Below the pieces are notes generated by a model that saw only the letters and a list, made by a program, of their open reading frames with translations, did no database searches and was not told the origin of the DNA. From assembly GCA_017305635.1 (NCBI GenBank), contig JAFKKF010000007.1:62001-126000 (forward strand): a DNA stretch of 64,000 bases, read 5' to 3'. This document shows positions 9,148 through 20,494 of the stretch, one piece after another. The position numbers and the translations under genes were made by a program. Position 1 is the stretch's first letter, and the number at the start of each line of letters is the position of its first letter. This DNA is from Hyphomicrobiales bacterium (GTDB taxonomy: Bacteria; Pseudomonadota; Alphaproteobacteria; Rhizobiales; Kaistiaceae).

Positions 9148-9630
9148 ATGGACGAGTTCGTATCCACTTTCACCAACCGGCTGGACGCGAAGGGCAGGGT
9201 GTCGATCCCGGCCTCCTTCCGCGCCGTGCTGACGGTGGACGGGTTCGACGGTCTCTATTGCTGCCCGACGCTCGACCGCAACGCGGTGGATGCCGGCGGC
9301 AACCGGCTGCGCGAGCGGATCAAGGCGAGCCTCGCCAATTTCGAGCCCTTCTCGGAGGATCACGAGCTGCTCTCCACCACGCTTATCGGCGAGAGCGAGA
9401 TCCTCAAGATCGATCAGGACGGCCGCGTCATCCTTTCGGATGCGATCCGGGCCCATGCCGGGATAGCCGACCGGGTCACCTTCGTGGGGCAGGGCTACAA
9501 GTTCCAGATCTGGGAGCCGGACCGGTTCGAGGCCTACCGCAAGGAGGCCCAGGACCGCTTGCGCGACCTGCGCCGCCGGCTGTCGCCGTCACACCGCGCG
9601 GCGGGCGCATCTTCGGGGACGGGGGAATGA
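9148..9630 (+). CDS. mraZ: Transcriptional regulator MraZ
   Basis: A 160-residue protein with two AbrB/SpoVT-like MraZ half-domains. The first carries [16 protein letters not shown] at about residues 10-25; the second carries [15 protein letters not shown] at about 90-105. MraZ binds DNA as a ring-shaped oligomer and controls the dcw operon. It is the first gene of the cluster, about 210 bases downstream of repeated CCCA boxes, and its stop codon overlaps the rsmH start. The length is slightly above the usual 140-150 because of a basic C-terminal tail ([11 protein letters not shown]). Confidence 0.95.
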   Translation: MDEFVSTFTNRLDAKGRVSIPASFRAVLTVDGFDGLYCCPTLDRNAVDAGGNRLRERIKASLANFEPFSEDHELLSTTLIGESEILKIDQDGRVILSDAIRAHAGIADRVTFVGQGYKFQIWEPDRFEAYRKEAQDRLRDLRRRLSPSHRAAGASSGTGE

Positions 9631-10640
9631 GCACGGGCGGCGACATGGGCAATGTCGCTGGCGGACCAGCCCGGCACGTTCCGGTCCTGCTCGAGGAGGC
9701 CATGCGCTATCTCGCGCCCGCCGCCGGTGACGTCATCATCGACGGCACCTTCGGGGCCGGCGGCTATTCGCGCGCCATCCTCGCCGCCGGCGCCAGCGTG
9801 GTCGCCATCGACCGCGATCCGAGCGCCATCGATGCGGGCGCCGCGCTCGCCGACGCTTCCGGCGGCCGGCTGACGCTGGTCGAGGGCCGCTTCTCCGATC
9901 TCGACGCCATCGCCGCCGACCTCGGCCACGCGCGCGTCGACGGCGTCGTCATGGATATCGGCGTCTCCTCCATGCAGTTCGACCAGGCTGAGCGCGGCTT
10001 CTCCTTCCGCTTCGACGGGCCGCTCGACATGCGCATGGGGATCGACGGCCTGACCGCTCGCGAAGTCGTCAACCACATGGAGATGCGCGATCTCGCGCGC
10101 ATCATCGCCGTGCTCGGCGAGGACCATCGCGCCCGCGCCGTCGCCGCGGCCATCGTGCGGGCCCGCGAGGCCGGGCCGATCGAGACCACGGCGCAGCTCG
10201 CGGCCATCGTCGAGCGCGCCATCGGTCGCGCCACCGACACGATCCATCCGGCCACCCGCACGTTCCAGGCGCTCCGCATCTTCGTCAACCGCGAGCTTGA
10301 CGAGCTGGCCGATGCGCTCGCCGCCTCCGAGCGCGTGCTTGCCGAGGGCGGCCGCCTCGTCGTCGTCGCCTTCCATTCGCTCGAGGACCGCATCGTCAAG
10401 CGCTTCCTCGCCGACCGCTCGGCGACGCGCTCCGGCGATTCCCGCCATGCGCCGGCGCGCGAAGTCGCCGCGCCGACCTTCGAGCTTCTCGTCCGCGGCA
10501 CGGTCGATCCAAGCGGCGACGAGATCCGCATCAATCCCCGTGCGCGCTCGGCGCGGCTGCGTGCCGCCCGGCGCACCGCCGCCCCGCCGCGGCCGCTCGA
10601 CCGGGCGGCCGTCGGCGTGCCCTCGCTTCCGGAGTACTGA
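9627..10640 (+). CDS. rsmH: 16S rRNA (cytosine-1402-N4)-methyltransferase
   Basis: A 337-residue protein, formerly MraW. The ATG at 9627 overlaps the mraZ stop and is preceded by GGGGGA. The family landmarks are [10 protein letters not shown] near residue 17, the SAM-binding GTFGAGGYS near 40, [11 protein letters not shown] near 110, the [15 protein letters not shown] block, and [17 protein letters not shown] near 250. It methylates the N4 position of C1402 in 16S rRNA, modifying the P site of the ribosome. An open frame continues upstream to 8652, but that runs through mraZ in another frame and is not coding. Confidence 0.95.
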   Translation: MSTGGDMGNVAGGPARHVPVLLEEAMRYLAPAAGDVIIDGTFGAGGYSRAILAAGASVVAIDRDPSAIDAGAALADASGGRLTLVEGRFSDLDAIAADLGHARVDGVVMDIGVSSMQFDQAERGFSFRFDGPLDMRMGIDGLTAREVVNHMEMRDLARIIAVLGEDHRARAVAAAIVRAREAGPIETTAQLAAIVERAIGRATDTIHPATRTFQALRIFVNRELDELADALAASERVLAEGGRLVVVAFHSLEDRIVKRFLADRSATRSGDSRHAPAREVAAPTFELLVRGTVDPSGDEIRINPRARSARLRAARRTAAPPRPLDRAAVGVPSLPEY

Positions 10641-10643
10641 GTG

Positions 10644-11024
10644 ATGAAGCGTCGTTTCGGCCGCATCCTGAACGGTGTCCTGCTCGTCGCCATGATCGTC
10701 GGCGCCGGCATCACCTACGACATGAAGCATACCGCCGAGATGGCCTCCGACCGCCTTGCCCGCCTGCAGGCCTCGATCTCGTCGGAGAAGGACAAGATCA
10801 GCGTCCTCAAGGCGGAATGGAGCATGCTCATCCAGCCGGCGCGGCTCCAGGCCGTGGTCGCCCGCTATGCCGACCATTTCGACCTGCAGCCGTTCTCGGC
10901 CGACCAGATCGCCAGCCTGTCCGACATTCCCGAAAAGCCGCTCGATGCCAAGCCCGCCGACATGCACAAGGCGCTGGCACAGGCCGAACTGACGAACCTC
11001 ATCCGCCAGTCCGAGAGGCAATGA
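10644..11024 (+). CDS. ftsL: Cell division protein FtsL
   Basis: A 126-residue small bitopic protein; a GTG one codon earlier (10641) is an alternative start. Residues about 8-24 (ILNGVLLVAMIVGAGIT) are the single membrane span and the following 30 residues (SDRLARLQASISSEKDKISVLKAEW, shown in part) form the periplasmic coiled coil. FtsL works with FtsB and FtsQ to activate FtsW-FtsI. Identity rests on topology, size and position between rsmH and ftsI, as FtsL sequences diverge strongly. Its stop codon overlaps the ftsI start. Confidence 0.85.
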   Translation: MKRRFGRILNGVLLVAMIVGAGITYDMKHTAEMASDRLARLQASISSEKDKISVLKAEWSMLIQPARLQAVVARYADHFDLQPFSADQIASLSDIPEKPLDAKPADMHKALAQAELTNLIRQSERQ

Positions 11025-12739
11025 TGGACGCCGCCGACCTTTCCACGATGCCGTCCGAGGCCGCGCGCCGCAGCGCGATCACGCGGCCGAAGCGCTCGCC
11101 GGACCTGATGCGCCGGCGCATCCGGATCGCCATCGGCTTCTTCTCGCTCGCCTATCTCGCCCTCGTCGGGCGGCTGGTGATGTTCGGCATGGCGCCGCCG
11201 ACGAGCGGCACGTCCTACGATGCCAGCGCCGGCCTCGGCACCGGACGCCCGGATCTCGTCGACCGCAACGGCGAGATTCTCGCCACCGACATCAAGATGT
11301 CCTCGCTCTATGGCGAGCCGCGCAACATCTACGATCCGGACGAGGCGGCCGAGGCGATCCACGGCGTGCTGCCCGACCTCGACGTCGACACCCTCCGCAG
11401 GAAGCTGACCGGCAATGCCGGCTTCGTCTGGCTGAAGCGCGAGCTGACGCCGCTCCAGCAGAACAAGATCCATGCGCTCGGCATCCCGGGGATCGGCTTC
11501 CTCACCGAGAACAAGCGCTTCTACCCGGGCGGCTCGACCGCCTCGCACCTGGTCGGCATCGTCAATGTCGACAACCAGGGCATTGCCGGCATCGAGAAAT
11601 ATGTCGACGACCACTGGCTGCGCGACCTGCATGCCGCTGGCTTCGCCAAGGGTGAGGACCTCGAGCCGGTCAAGCTCTCGATCGACCTGCGCGTCCAGCA
11701 CATCCTGCGCGACGAGCTGCAGCAGGGCATCGACCGCTACCATGCCAAGGCGGCATCGGGCGTCATCCTCAACGCCCATACCGGGGAGGTCATGGCGATG
11801 GCCTCGCTCCCCGACTTCGATCCGAACAATCCCTACAACGCGACGCAGCCGGACCGCCTCAACCGCGTCTCGGCCGGCGCCTTCGAGCTCGGCTCGGTGT
11901 TCAAGAGCTTCACCTTCGCCATGGGCTTCGACAGTGGCAAGGTGACGATGAACGACACCTTCGACGCCTCGCATCCGCTGCGCTTCGGCAAGTTCGCGAT
12001 CCACGACTTCCACGCCAAGAACCGCGTCCTGACCACGCCGGAAGTGTTCATCTATTCCTCCAATGTCGGCTCGGCGCGCATGGCCCTCCGCCTCGGCCCG
12101 GAGGGGCAGCGGGCCTATCTCCAGCGCTTCGGCCTGCTCAGCAAGCCGCAGACCGAGCTGCCCGAGGTGGCGGCGCCGATCGTGCCCCGGCGCTGGGCCG
12201 ACATCACCACCGCCACCATCGCCTTCGGCCACGGCATCGCGGTGACGCCGCTCCAGGTCGCCGTCGCCGACGCCGCGCTCGTCAATGGCGGCAAGCTCAT
12301 CCCGCCGACCTTCATGCCGCGCACGCAGGAGGAGGCCGACAAGCTCGCCGTCCAGGTGGTCAAGCCGGAGACCAGCGACAAGCTCCGCTACCTCTTCGCC
12401 CTCAATGTCGAGCCGGGGAAGGGCGGGTCGGGCAGCCGCGCCGCGGTTCCCGGCTACAATGTCGGCGGCAAGACCGGCACGGCCGAGAAGGTCGAGCACG
12501 GCCATTATTCCGCGACCAAGCGCCTCAACTCCTTCCTCGCCGCCTTCCCGATCGACGATCCGCAATTCGTGGTACTGGTCGTGATCGACGAGCCGCAGGC
12601 CGAGAAGCAGGGCATGGGCGCGACCGCCGGCCTCAATGCGGCGCCGATGGTCGGCGCGGTCATCCGCCGGGCCGCCGCCATCCTCGGGGTCAAGCCGCGC
12701 ACCAAGATGCCCGACGGTGCCATCCTGGTGTCCAATTGA
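11021..12739 (+). CDS. ftsI: Peptidoglycan transpeptidase FtsI (PBP3)
   Basis: A 572-residue class B penicillin-binding protein; ATGATG at 11021 gives two possible starts, the first overlapping the ftsL stop. After a basic cytoplasmic N-terminus there is one membrane span (about residues 35-55), a dimerisation/pedestal domain starting near PDLVDRNGEILATDIK, and the transpeptidase domain. The three active-site motifs are intact: SVFK (Ser292-Lys295), SSN (346-348) and KTGT (484-487). It crosslinks septal peptidoglycan in complex with FtsW. Confidence 0.95.
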   Translation: MMDAADLSTMPSEAARRSAITRPKRSPDLMRRRIRIAIGFFSLAYLALVGRLVMFGMAPPTSGTSYDASAGLGTGRPDLVDRNGEILATDIKMSSLYGEPRNIYDPDEAAEAIHGVLPDLDVDTLRRKLTGNAGFVWLKRELTPLQQNKIHALGIPGIGFLTENKRFYPGGSTASHLVGIVNVDNQGIAGIEKYVDDHWLRDLHAAGFAKGEDLEPVKLSIDLRVQHILRDELQQGIDRYHAKAASGVILNAHTGEVMAMASLPDFDPNNPYNATQPDRLNRVSAGAFELGSVFKSFTFAMGFDSGKVTMNDTFDASHPLRFGKFAIHDFHAKNRVLTTPEVFIYSSNVGSARMALRLGPEGQRAYLQRFGLLSKPQTELPEVAAPIVPRRWADITTATIAFGHGIAVTPLQVAVADAALVNGGKLIPPTFMPRTQEEADKLAVQVVKPETSDKLRYLFALNVEPGKGGSGSRAAVPGYNVGGKTGTAEKVEHGHYSATKRLNSFLAAFPIDDPQFVVLVVIDEPQAEKQGMGATAGLNAAPMVGAVIRRAAAILGVKPRTKMPDGAILVSN

Positions 12740-12797
12740 AGCGGCAAGGGGTCCGCGGCGGGATCGAGATGAAGCGCACAACCAAAGCAGAAGGGTC

Positions 12798-14255
12798 ATG
12801 CAGCTCGGGGAACTTGCCGGCCTTGGCCTGACGATCGAAGGCCACGCCGCGCGGATCGATATCGCGGGACTGACCGCCGACAGCCGGGCGGTCGGCCGCG
12901 ATTTCCTTTTCGCCGCACTGCCCGGCTCGACCACCGACGGAGCACGCTACGTGCCCGACGCCGTGGCGAAGGGCGCTGTCGCCGTGCTCGTCGGCCACGA
13001 CGTGAAGCTCGACCCGGTGCCGGGGCTCGCCGTCATCCGGGCGGACGATCCGCGCCGGGCGCTCGCCCTCATCGCCGCCCGCTTCCATCCGCGCCAGCCG
13101 GAACATCTCGTCGCCGTCACCGGCACGGCTGGCAAGACCTCGGTCGCCGCCTTCGCCCGCCAGATATTCGAGCATGCCGGCTTCTCGTCCGCGAGCATGG
13201 GCACGCTCGGCGTGGTCAGCCGGCGGTGGAGCGCCTATGGCAGCCTCACCACGCCCGACCCGGTCGCGCTCCATGCGGGGCTCGACCGGCTCGCACGCGA
13301 GGGCGTCACCCATGCCGCGCTCGAAGCCTCCTCGCACGGCCTCGACCAGCGCCGTCTCGACGGCATCCGCATAGAGGCCGCCGGCTTCACCAATCTCGGC
13401 CGCGACCACATGGACTACCACCCGACGGTCGCCGACTACCTCGCGGCCAAGATGCGCCTCTTCGCCGACATCCTGCCGGAGGGCAGGACGGCGGCCATCG
13501 ACATGGACGACGCGCATTCGCCGGAGGTGATCGCGACCGCGACGCGCCGGCACCAGTCGCTCATCCGCACCGGCCGCAAGGGGAGCGAGCTGAAGCTTCT
13601 CTCGATCACGCCCTCCGGCTTCCGCCAGATGCTCGCGGTCGAGGCCTTCGGGGAGGCTCGCGACGTCGCGCTGCCGCTCGCCGGCGCCTTCCAGGCCTCC
13701 AATGCGCTGATCGCCGCCGGCCTCGCCATCGGCGCCGGCATCGCCACCGACACCGCGCTCGCGGCGCTCGAGAAGCTCGAAGGGGCGCCCGGCCGTCTCG
13801 AGCTCGCCGGCCGCAAGGCGAACGGCGCGCTCGTCTTCATCGACTATGCCCACAAGCCGGATGCGCTCCAGAGCGTGCTCGCGGCGCTCCGTCCGATGAC
13901 CAGGGGGCGCCTCGTCGTCGTCTTCGGCGCCGGCGGCGACCGCGATCCCGGCAAGCGTCCGATGATGGGACGCATCGCGTCGGCGAATGCCGACGTGGTC
14001 TTCGTCACCGACGACAATCCGCGCTCCGAGGATGCCGCCGAGATCCGCGCCGCGATACTCGCCGAGGCGCCGGGCGCCATCGAGATCGGCGACCGCGCCA
14101 GGGCCATCGCCGAGGCGGTTGCGATGCTCGGCCCGGGCGACGTGCTCTGCGTCGCCGGCAAGGGTCACGAGACCGGCCAGATCGTCGGCGGCGAGGTCAT
14201 TCCCTTCTCCGACCATCGCGTGGTCGCCGAGGCGCTGGCGCGGGAGGCGGCATGA
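12798..14255 (+). CDS. murE: UDP-MurNAc-L-Ala-D-Glu:meso-diaminopimelate ligase
   Basis: A 485-residue Mur ligase. The ATP-binding GTAGKTS is at residues 109-115 and the DNPR motif at 406-409, which in the family marks specificity for meso-diaminopimelate rather than lysine. HMDYH lies near residue 205 and GKGHE near 455. It adds the third residue of the peptidoglycan stem peptide in the cytoplasm. The ATG at 12798 is the only sensible start; a 58-base gap after ftsI is the largest between rsmH and murC. The stop codon overlaps the murF start. Confidence 0.95.
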   Translation: MQLGELAGLGLTIEGHAARIDIAGLTADSRAVGRDFLFAALPGSTTDGARYVPDAVAKGAVAVLVGHDVKLDPVPGLAVIRADDPRRALALIAARFHPRQPEHLVAVTGTAGKTSVAAFARQIFEHAGFSSASMGTLGVVSRRWSAYGSLTTPDPVALHAGLDRLAREGVTHAALEASSHGLDQRRLDGIRIEAAGFTNLGRDHMDYHPTVADYLAAKMRLFADILPEGRTAAIDMDDAHSPEVIATATRRHQSLIRTGRKGSELKLLSITPSGFRQMLAVEAFGEARDVALPLAGAFQASNALIAAGLAIGAGIATDTALAALEKLEGAPGRLELAGRKANGALVFIDYAHKPDALQSVLAALRPMTRGRLVVVFGAGGDRDPGKRPMMGRIASANADVVFVTDDNPRSEDAAEIRAAILAEAPGAIEIGDRARAIAEAVAMLGPGDVLCVAGKGHETGQIVGGEVIPFSDHRVVAEALAREAA

Positions 14256-15706
14256 GCGCGCCGCTCTGGACCTTCGCCGACTTCCTCGCCGGCACCGGCG
14301 GCCGCCCGATCGGCGCCTCGCCCGAGGCGGTCACCGGCATTTCCATCGACAGCCGCACGATCGGGAAGGGCGATGCCTTCTTCGCCATCAGGGGCGATGC
14401 CCATGACGGCCACGACTTCGTCGGCAAGGCGCTTGCCGCCGGCGCCGCCACCGCGGTCGTCGCGCGCGCGCATCTCTCCGCCCTCGGCACGGTGCGCGGC
14501 TCGCTGGTCGCGGTCGACGACGTGCTGGAAGCGCTCGCCGATCTCGGCCGCGCCGCGCGCTCGCGCTCGCAGGCCCGCATCGCCGCGGTGACCGGCTCGG
14601 TCGGCAAGACCTCGACCAAGGAGACGCTTGCCCGCGCGCTTGCCGGCGAGGGGCCGGTGCATTATTCGCCCGCCTCGTTCAACAATCACTGGGGCGTGCC
14701 GCTGACGCTTGCCCGCATGCCGGCGGATTCCCGCTTCGCCGTGTTCGAGATCGGCATGAACCATCCGGGCGAGATCACGCCGCTCGTGAAGATGGTCCGC
14801 CCGCATGTCGCCATCGTCACCACGGTCGAGGCGGTGCATCTCGAATTCTTCAGGGACGTCGCCGAAATCGCCCGCGCCAAGGCCGAGATTTTCCTCGGCG
14901 TCGAGCCGGACGGGGCCGCGGTGATCAACCGCGACAACCCGCATTACGAATTGCTCGCCGATGCGGCGCGCGCCGCCGGCATCGCCCATGTCGTCGGCTT
15001 CGGCGAGAACCGGGAGGCGGAAGCCCGCCTCGAAGTGGTCAAGCTCAAGCCGGAATGTTCCTGCGTCTCGGCGAACATCCTCGGCGAGGAGATCGCCTAC
15101 AAGCTCGGCGCGCCCGGCCGCCACCTCGTGCAGAACAGCCTCGCCGTGCTCGCGGCGGTCAGCCTCCTCGGCGGCGACATGGCGAAGGCGGCGCTGGCGC
15201 TCGCCGCCATGCCGGCGCCGAAGGGCAGGGGCGCGCGCTTCGCCCTCAAGGTGAAGGGCGGCTCCGCCACCCTCATCGACGAGAGCTACAATGCCAATCC
15301 GGCCTCCATGCGCGCGGCCATCGCGCTTCTCGGCCAGGCCATGCCGCAGCCGCGCGGCCGCCGCATCGCCATCCTCGGCGACATGCGCGAGCTCGGCGCC
15401 GAAGCGCCGGCGCTCCATGCCGGCCTCGCCCAGCCGCTCGCCGAGGCGCAGGTCGACCTCGTCTATCTCGCCGGCCCGCTGATGCAATCGCTCTGGGACG
15501 CCCTGCCGCCGGACGTGCGGGGGGCCCATGCCGCCAGCGCCGCCGACCTGCTGCCGGCCCTTTACGAGACCATAGGAATCGGCGACGTGATCATGGTCAA
15601 AGGGTCGAACGCCAGCCGCATGGGGCCGCTGGCGGAGGCGATCCGGACGCGCTTCGCCCCGGCTCCCGGGCCGGCGGAGCAGCGGCAGGGACAGGAAATC
15701 GCCTAG
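14252..15706 (+). CDS. murF: UDP-MurNAc-tripeptide:D-alanyl-D-alanine ligase
   Basis: A 484-residue Mur ligase whose ATG overlaps the murE stop. The family landmarks are [16 protein letters not shown] near residue 33, the ATP-binding GSVGKTS at 115-121, [11 protein letters not shown] near 145, [11 protein letters not shown] near 165 and [14 protein letters not shown] near 345. It attaches D-Ala-D-Ala (made by Ddl, encoded downstream in this cluster) to complete the UDP-MurNAc-pentapeptide. The TAG stop is directly followed by the mraY ATG. Confidence 0.95.
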   Translation: MSAPLWTFADFLAGTGGRPIGASPEAVTGISIDSRTIGKGDAFFAIRGDAHDGHDFVGKALAAGAATAVVARAHLSALGTVRGSLVAVDDVLEALADLGRAARSRSQARIAAVTGSVGKTSTKETLARALAGEGPVHYSPASFNNHWGVPLTLARMPADSRFAVFEIGMNHPGEITPLVKMVRPHVAIVTTVEAVHLEFFRDVAEIARAKAEIFLGVEPDGAAVINRDNPHYELLADAARAAGIAHVVGFGENREAEARLEVVKLKPECSCVSANILGEEIAYKLGAPGRHLVQNSLAVLAAVSLLGGDMAKAALALAAMPAPKGRGARFALKVKGGSATLIDESYNANPASMRAAIALLGQAMPQPRGRRIAILGDMRELGAEAPALHAGLAQPLAEAQVDLVYLAGPLMQSLWDALPPDVRGAHAASAADLLPALYETIGIGDVIMVKGSNASRMGPLAEAIRTRFAPAPGPAEQRQGQEIA

Positions 15707-16792
15707 ATGCTCTATTTCCTCGGGCAGCTCGCGGACGGCCTCACGATCCTCAACGTCTTCCGCTACATCACCTTCCGCACGGCCGGCGCGACGATGACGG
15801 CGATCGTCTTCGTCTTCCTGTTCGGCCCGGCGATCATCGCCGCGCTTCGCGTGCGCCAGGGCCGGGGCCAGCCGATCCGCGAGGACGGGCCGCAGACCCA
15901 CCTCCTCACCAAGAAGGGCACGCCCACCATGGGCGGGCTGATGATCCTTTCCGGGCTCCTCGTCTCGACGCTCCTCTGGGCGAACCTCACCAGCGCCTAT
16001 GTCTGGATCGTGCTCCTCGTCACCCTCGGCTTCGGCCTCATCGGCTTCTACGACGACTACCTGAAGGTGACGAAGCAGACCAACAAGGGCTTCTCGGGCA
16101 AGGCGCGCCTCGGCGTCGAGTTCGTGATCGCGATCGCCGCCTGCTTCTTCATCGCGCGGGTGGGCAGCGCGCCGCTTTCGACCTCGCTGACCTTCCCCTT
16201 CGTCAAGGATCTCTATCTCAACCTCGGCTGGTTCTTCGCCCCGATCATGGCGATCGTCATCGTCGGCGCCGGCAACGCCGTGAACCTCACCGACGGTCTC
16301 GACGGTCTCGCCATCGTCCCGGTCATGATCGCGGCGGCGAGCTTCGGCTTCATCGCCTATCTCGCCGGCAACGTGAATTTCGCCGACTACCTGCAGATCC
16401 ATTTCGTGCCGGGCACCGGCGAGCTCGCCGTCATCTGCGGCGCCATGCTCGGCGCCGGCCTCGGCTTCCTGTGGTTCAACGCGCCGCCGGCGGCGATCTT
16501 CATGGGCGATACCGGGTCGCTTGCCCTCGGCGGCCTCCTCGGCTCGATCGCGGTCGCCACCAAGCACGAGATCGTTCTCGCCATCATCGGCGGGCTCTTC
16601 GTCCTCGAGGCCCTCTCGGTCATCATCCAGGTCGCGTCCTTCAAGCTCACCGGCAAGCGCGTCTTCAAGATGGCGCCGCTCCACCATCATTTCGAGCAGA
16701 TCGGCTGGACCGAGCCGCAGGTGGTGATCCGCTTCTGGATCATCTCCGTCATGCTCGCCCTCATCGGTCTCTCGACCTTGAAGATCCGCTGA
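15707..16792 (+). CDS. mraY: Phospho-MurNAc-pentapeptide transferase (lipid I synthase)
   Basis: A 361-residue polytopic inner-membrane enzyme with about ten hydrophobic segments. Conserved motifs are PTMGGLMIL near residue 70, FYDDYLKV near 115, [13 protein letters not shown] near 195, [20 protein letters not shown] (near 258) and HHHFE near 325. It moves phospho-MurNAc-pentapeptide from UDP to undecaprenyl phosphate. The start directly abuts the murF stop, and the length is the usual 360. Confidence 0.96.
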   Translation: MLYFLGQLADGLTILNVFRYITFRTAGATMTAIVFVFLFGPAIIAALRVRQGRGQPIREDGPQTHLLTKKGTPTMGGLMILSGLLVSTLLWANLTSAYVWIVLLVTLGFGLIGFYDDYLKVTKQTNKGFSGKARLGVEFVIAIAACFFIARVGSAPLSTSLTFPFVKDLYLNLGWFFAPIMAIVIVGAGNAVNLTDGLDGLAIVPVMIAAASFGFIAYLAGNVNFADYLQIHFVPGTGELAVICGAMLGAGLGFLWFNAPPAAIFMGDTGSLALGGLLGSIAVATKHEIVLAIIGGLFVLEALSVIIQVASFKLTGKRVFKMAPLHHHFEQIGWTEPQVVIRFWIISVMLALIGLSTLKIR

Positions 16793-16794
16793 CC

Positions 16795-18195
16795 ATGATC
16801 CCCGTCACCAGCTTCTCCGGAAAGCGCGTCGCGGTCTTCGGCCTCGGCGGCAGCGGACGCGTCACCGCCGCGGCGCTGGTGGCCGGCGGGGCGGACGTGG
16901 TCGCGTTCGACGACAAGGCCCAGTCGGTGGCCGAGGCGGAGGCTGCCGGCATCCCGGTCGCCGACCTCGCCAGGGCCGACTGGAAGAAGTTCGCCGCCCT
17001 CGTCCTTTCGCCGGGCGTTCCGCTCACCCATCCCGAGCCGCACTGGACGGTGCGAAAGGCGGCGGAGGCGGGCATCGAGGTCATCGGCGACATCGAGCTG
17101 TTCTGCCGCGAGCGGCGCCGCAACGTGCCCAACGCGCCCTTCGTCGCCATCACCGGCACCAACGGCAAGTCGACCACGACCGCGCTCATCGCCCATCTTC
17201 TCCAGCAGGCGGGAAGGGACGTGCAGCTCGGCGGCAATATCGGCCGCGCCATCCTCTCGCTCGATCCGCCGCGCGTCGGGCGCTACCACGTCATCGAGTG
17301 CTCGTCGTTCCAGATCGACCTCGCGCCCTCGATCAATCCGAGCGTCGGCGTCCTCCTCAACGTGACGCCCGACCATCTCGACCGCCACGGCACCATGGAG
17401 CGCTACGCCGCGATCAAGGAGCGGCTGGTCACGGCCGCCGTCACGCCGGTCATCGCGGTCGACGACGACTATACGCAGGCCATCGCCGACCGGCTGGAGC
17501 GTGCCTCGCGCCGCGTCATCCGCGTCTCCGCCCGCCGCCCGCTCGCCGACGGCATCTATGCGAGCGCCAGCGACCTGGTCCTTGCCGAGAACGGCGCCTC
17601 GAAGCCCTATGCCAGCCTCGCGGGCATCCCGTCGCTCCGCGGCGTCCACAATGCCGAGAATGCCGCCGCCGCGGTTGCCGTCGTCCGCCGCCTCGGCCTC
17701 GAGGACGACGAGATCCGTCGCGGCCTTTCGACCTTTGCCGGCCTGCCGCACCGCATGGAAGAGGTCGCGCGGCGCGGCAAGGTGCTCTTCATCAACGATT
17801 CCAAGGCGACCAATGCCGATGCCGCGGCCAAGGCGCTTGCGAGCTTCGACCGCATCTACTGGATCGCCGGCGGCCGCCCCAAGGAAGGCGGCATTGCCAG
17901 CCTCGGCGACTATTTTCCGAAGATCGCCAAGGCCTACCTGATCGGCGAGGCGGCCAATGCCTTCGCCGACACGCTCGGCACCCGGGTCGCGCACGAGATC
18001 GCGGTGACGCTGCCGCTGGCGCTCGCTTCCGCCGCGCGCGATGCAGCCAATGACGGCGCCGGCGAGCCGGTGGTGCTCTTGTCGCCGGCCTGCGCTTCCT
18101 ACGACCAGTTCCCGAATTTCGAGCGCCGCGGTGATGCCTTCCGCGCGCTCGTCCTGTCGCTCGATGGCATTTCCAGACGAGGGGAGGCCGCCTGA
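16795..18195 (+). CDS. murD: UDP-MurNAc-L-alanine:D-glutamate ligase
   Basis: A 466-residue Mur ligase. It has a Rossmann-like N-terminal nucleotide domain ([11 protein letters not shown]), the ATP-binding GTNGKST at residues 121-127, the [13 protein letters not shown] block near 185, [12 protein letters not shown] near 325 and [12 protein letters not shown] near 425. It adds D-glutamate to UDP-MurNAc-L-Ala. It begins 2 bases after mraY, and its stop overlaps the ftsW ATG. Confidence 0.95.
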   Translation: MIPVTSFSGKRVAVFGLGGSGRVTAAALVAGGADVVAFDDKAQSVAEAEAAGIPVADLARADWKKFAALVLSPGVPLTHPEPHWTVRKAAEAGIEVIGDIELFCRERRRNVPNAPFVAITGTNGKSTTTALIAHLLQQAGRDVQLGGNIGRAILSLDPPRVGRYHVIECSSFQIDLAPSINPSVGVLLNVTPDHLDRHGTMERYAAIKERLVTAAVTPVIAVDDDYTQAIADRLERASRRVIRVSARRPLADGIYASASDLVLAENGASKPYASLAGIPSLRGVHNAENAAAAVAVVRRLGLEDDEIRRGLSTFAGLPHRMEEVARRGKVLFINDSKATNADAAAKALASFDRIYWIAGGRPKEGGIASLGDYFPKIAKAYLIGEAANAFADTLGTRVAHEIAVTLPLALASAARDAANDGAGEPVVLLSPACASYDQFPNFERRGDAFRALVLSLDGISRRGEAA

Positions 18196-19361
18196 TGGTC
18201 AGCCGCGCCGATCGCAGCCGTTTCGCCGAATGGTGGTGGACGGTCGACAAGTTCCTGCTGGCCGGCTTCGTCGGGCTGATGCTCGGCGGCGTCATCCTGT
18301 CGCTGGCCGGCAGTCCGGCAGTGGCCGAGCGCCTCGGCTATGACAGCTTCCATTTCGTGAAGCGTCATCTCCTCTTCTTCTTCCCGGCGCTGGCGGTGCT
18401 CGTCGGGACCTCCTTCCTCACGCCGCGGCAGGTCCGGCGCGTCGCGCTCGTGGTCCTCGTCGTCTCCATCCTCTGCATGATGGCGACGCTCTTCATCGGC
18501 ATCGAGGTGAAGGGCGCGCGGCGCTGGTTCAATATATTCGGCCTGTCGATCCAGGCGTCGGAATTCATGAAGCCGGCCTTCATCGTCATCGTCGCCTGGC
18601 TCTTCTCGGAGAATGCGCGGCGCACGGACGTGCCCGGCAACCTCTTCGCCCTCATCCTCCTCGGCATCGCCGTCTCGCTCCTCATCGCCGAGCCGGATTT
18701 CGGCCAGACGATGCTGATCACCATCGCCTGGGGCGCGATGTTCTTCATGGCCGGCCTGCCATGGATCTGGATTGCCGGCCTCGCCGCGGCAGCCGTCGGC
18801 GGCGTCTTCGCCGCCTATGTCGCGCTGCCCCACGTCGCCGGCCGCATCGACCGGTTCCTCACGCCGGGCACGGGCGACACGTTCCAGGTCGACACGGCGC
18901 TCGAATCCATCGTGCGCGGCGGCTGGCTCGGCCGTGGCCCGGGCGAGGGCACGGTGAAGCGCATCCTCCCCGACGCCCATACCGACTTCATCTTCGCCGT
19001 GGCGGCGGAGGAGTTCGGGATCATCCTCTGCATCTGCCTCGTGATGGTCTTCGCGCTGGTGATCCTGCGCGGCCTCTCGGACAGCCTGAAGAGCGATGAC
19101 GGCTTCGTCCGCCTCGCCTCGGCCGGCCTCGTCTGCCTCTTCGGGGTGCAGTCCTTCATCAACATGGCGGTGAACCTCCACCTGATGCCGGCCAAGGGCA
19201 TGACGCTGCCCTTCATCTCCTATGGCGGCTCGTCGATGATCGCCGTCGCCTTCGGCATGGGGCTCCTGCTTGCGCTCACGCGCCGTGGCCGCGAGCCGCG
19301 CCGGATCGTCGCCAAGCTCGCATCGCCGATCGCCGACGCCTCCGCCGCGACGGTGGCCTGA
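18195..19361 (+). CDS. ftsW: Septal peptidoglycan polymerase FtsW (SEDS family)
   Basis: A 388-residue membrane protein of the SEDS family with about ten membrane spans. Landmarks are [21 protein letters not shown] (partly quoted) near residue 110, [11 protein letters not shown] near 165, RIDRFLTPG in the large periplasmic loop near 217, and [13 protein letters not shown] near 338. It polymerises lipid II glycan strands at the septum together with FtsI. The start overlaps the murD stop. Confidence 0.95.
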   Translation: MVSRADRSRFAEWWWTVDKFLLAGFVGLMLGGVILSLAGSPAVAERLGYDSFHFVKRHLLFFFPALAVLVGTSFLTPRQVRRVALVVLVVSILCMMATLFIGIEVKGARRWFNIFGLSIQASEFMKPAFIVIVAWLFSENARRTDVPGNLFALILLGIAVSLLIAEPDFGQTMLITIAWGAMFFMAGLPWIWIAGLAAAAVGGVFAAYVALPHVAGRIDRFLTPGTGDTFQVDTALESIVRGGWLGRGPGEGTVKRILPDAHTDFIFAVAAEEFGIILCICLVMVFALVILRGLSDSLKSDDGFVRLASAGLVCLFGVQSFINMAVNLHLMPAKGMTLPFISYGGSSMIAVAFGMGLLLALTRRGREPRRIVAKLASPIADASAATVA

Positions 19362-19372
19362 TCGCGGGCGTC

Positions 19373-20494
19373 ATGGCGGGCACGGTTCTCATCTGCGCCG
19401 GCGGGACGGGGGGACACCTCTTTCCCGCCGAGTCCCTTGCCCTCGCCCTGAAGGCGCGGGGCTGGAAGATTCACCTCGCCACCGACCATCGCGTCGAGGC
19501 CTATGGGCAGGATTTTCCTGCCGAGGCCGTCCACATCATTCCCTCCGCGACGATCACGAAGTCGCCCGTCGCGGCGGCGCGGGCGGTGATGATGCTCGCC
19601 CGCGGCTTCATGGCGGGGCGCGCGCTCGTGCGTTCGCTGAAGCCCGACGTCGCTGTCGGTTTCGGCGGCTACCCGACCGTGCCGCCCATGCTCGCCGCGG
19701 CGCGCGCCAGGGTGCCGACCGTCATCCACGACCAGAATGCCGTTCTCGGCCGCGCCAACCGGTTCCTCTCCTCGCGCGTCACGGCAATAGCCACTTCGTT
19801 CGACAAGGTCGGCGGCATCGAGAAGGTGATCGGCGACCGCATCGTCGAGACCGGCAACCCGGTCCGCGCCGCCGTCCGCGAAGCGGCCGCGACGCCGTAC
19901 CCGGTACGCGGGGCAGGCGACCCGTTCCACCTCTTGGTCTTCGGCGGCAGCCAGGGCGCGCGCTTCATGTCGGACCTCGTGCCGCCGGCGATCGCCGCAC
20001 TATCTCCGGAACTGCGCGCGCGCCTTCGCATCGTCCAGCAGTGCCGCGCGGAGGACCTTGCCCGCGTCTCCGAGGCCTGCAAGGTCGCCGGCGTCGCGGC
20101 CGAATTGCAGCCCTTCTTCCGCGACATGCCGGCGCGCATCGCCGCGAGCCATCTCGTCGTCTGCCGCTCCGGCGCCTCGACCGTCGCCGAGCTCGCCGTC
20201 ATCGGACGGCCCGCGATCATGGTCCCGCTGCCCAATGCCCTCGACCAGGACCAGAAGGCCAATGCCCTCGTCCTCGCCCGAGCCGGCGGCGGATGGATGG
20301 TCGAGCAGCGCGACATGACTCCGCAGCGTCTCGCGGCGGATCTCGCCGATTCCATCACGAATCCGGACCGTCTCACGGCCGCCGCGCAAGCGTCCCGGAC
20401 GGTCGGCCGGCCGGGTGCCGTCGAGAGGCTTGCGGACCTCGTCGAAGGCGTGGCAAGCCATTCTCCGATAAAGGAAATCCGGGGGAAAGCATGA
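19373..20494 (+). CDS. murG: UDP-GlcNAc:lipid I N-acetylglucosaminyltransferase
   Basis: A 373-residue GT28-family glycosyltransferase. The G-loops are visible: [11 protein letters not shown] near residue 9 and [10 protein letters not shown] near 190. VGFGGYPT lies near 100, [13 protein letters not shown] near 120, [12 protein letters not shown] near 265 and LPNALDQDQ near 290. It converts lipid I to lipid II on the cytoplasmic face of the inner membrane. It starts 11 bases after ftsW, and its stop overlaps the murC ATG. Confidence 0.95.
   Translation: MAGTVLICAGGTGGHLFPAESLALALKARGWKIHLATDHRVEAYGQDFPAEAVHIIPSATITKSPVAAARAVMMLARGFMAGRALVRSLKPDVAVGFGGYPTVPPMLAAARARVPTVIHDQNAVLGRANRFLSSRVTAIATSFDKVGGIEKVIGDRIVETGNPVRAAVREAAATPYPVRGAGDPFHLLVFGGSQGARFMSDLVPPAIAALSPELRARLRIVQQCRAEDLARVSEACKVAGVAAELQPFFRDMPARIAASHLVVCRSGASTVAELAVIGRPAIMVPLPNALDQDQKANALVLARAGGGWMVEQRDMTPQRLAADLADSITNPDRLTAAAQASRTVGRPGAVERLADLVEGVASHSPIKEIRGKA

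Noticed and set aside
8652-9626. N-terminal extension of rsmH by more than 300 codons
   Set aside because: It runs through rnpB's 3' end and mraZ in another frame; the ATG at 9627 with a purine-rich ribosome-binding site overlaps the mraZ stop, as is normal.
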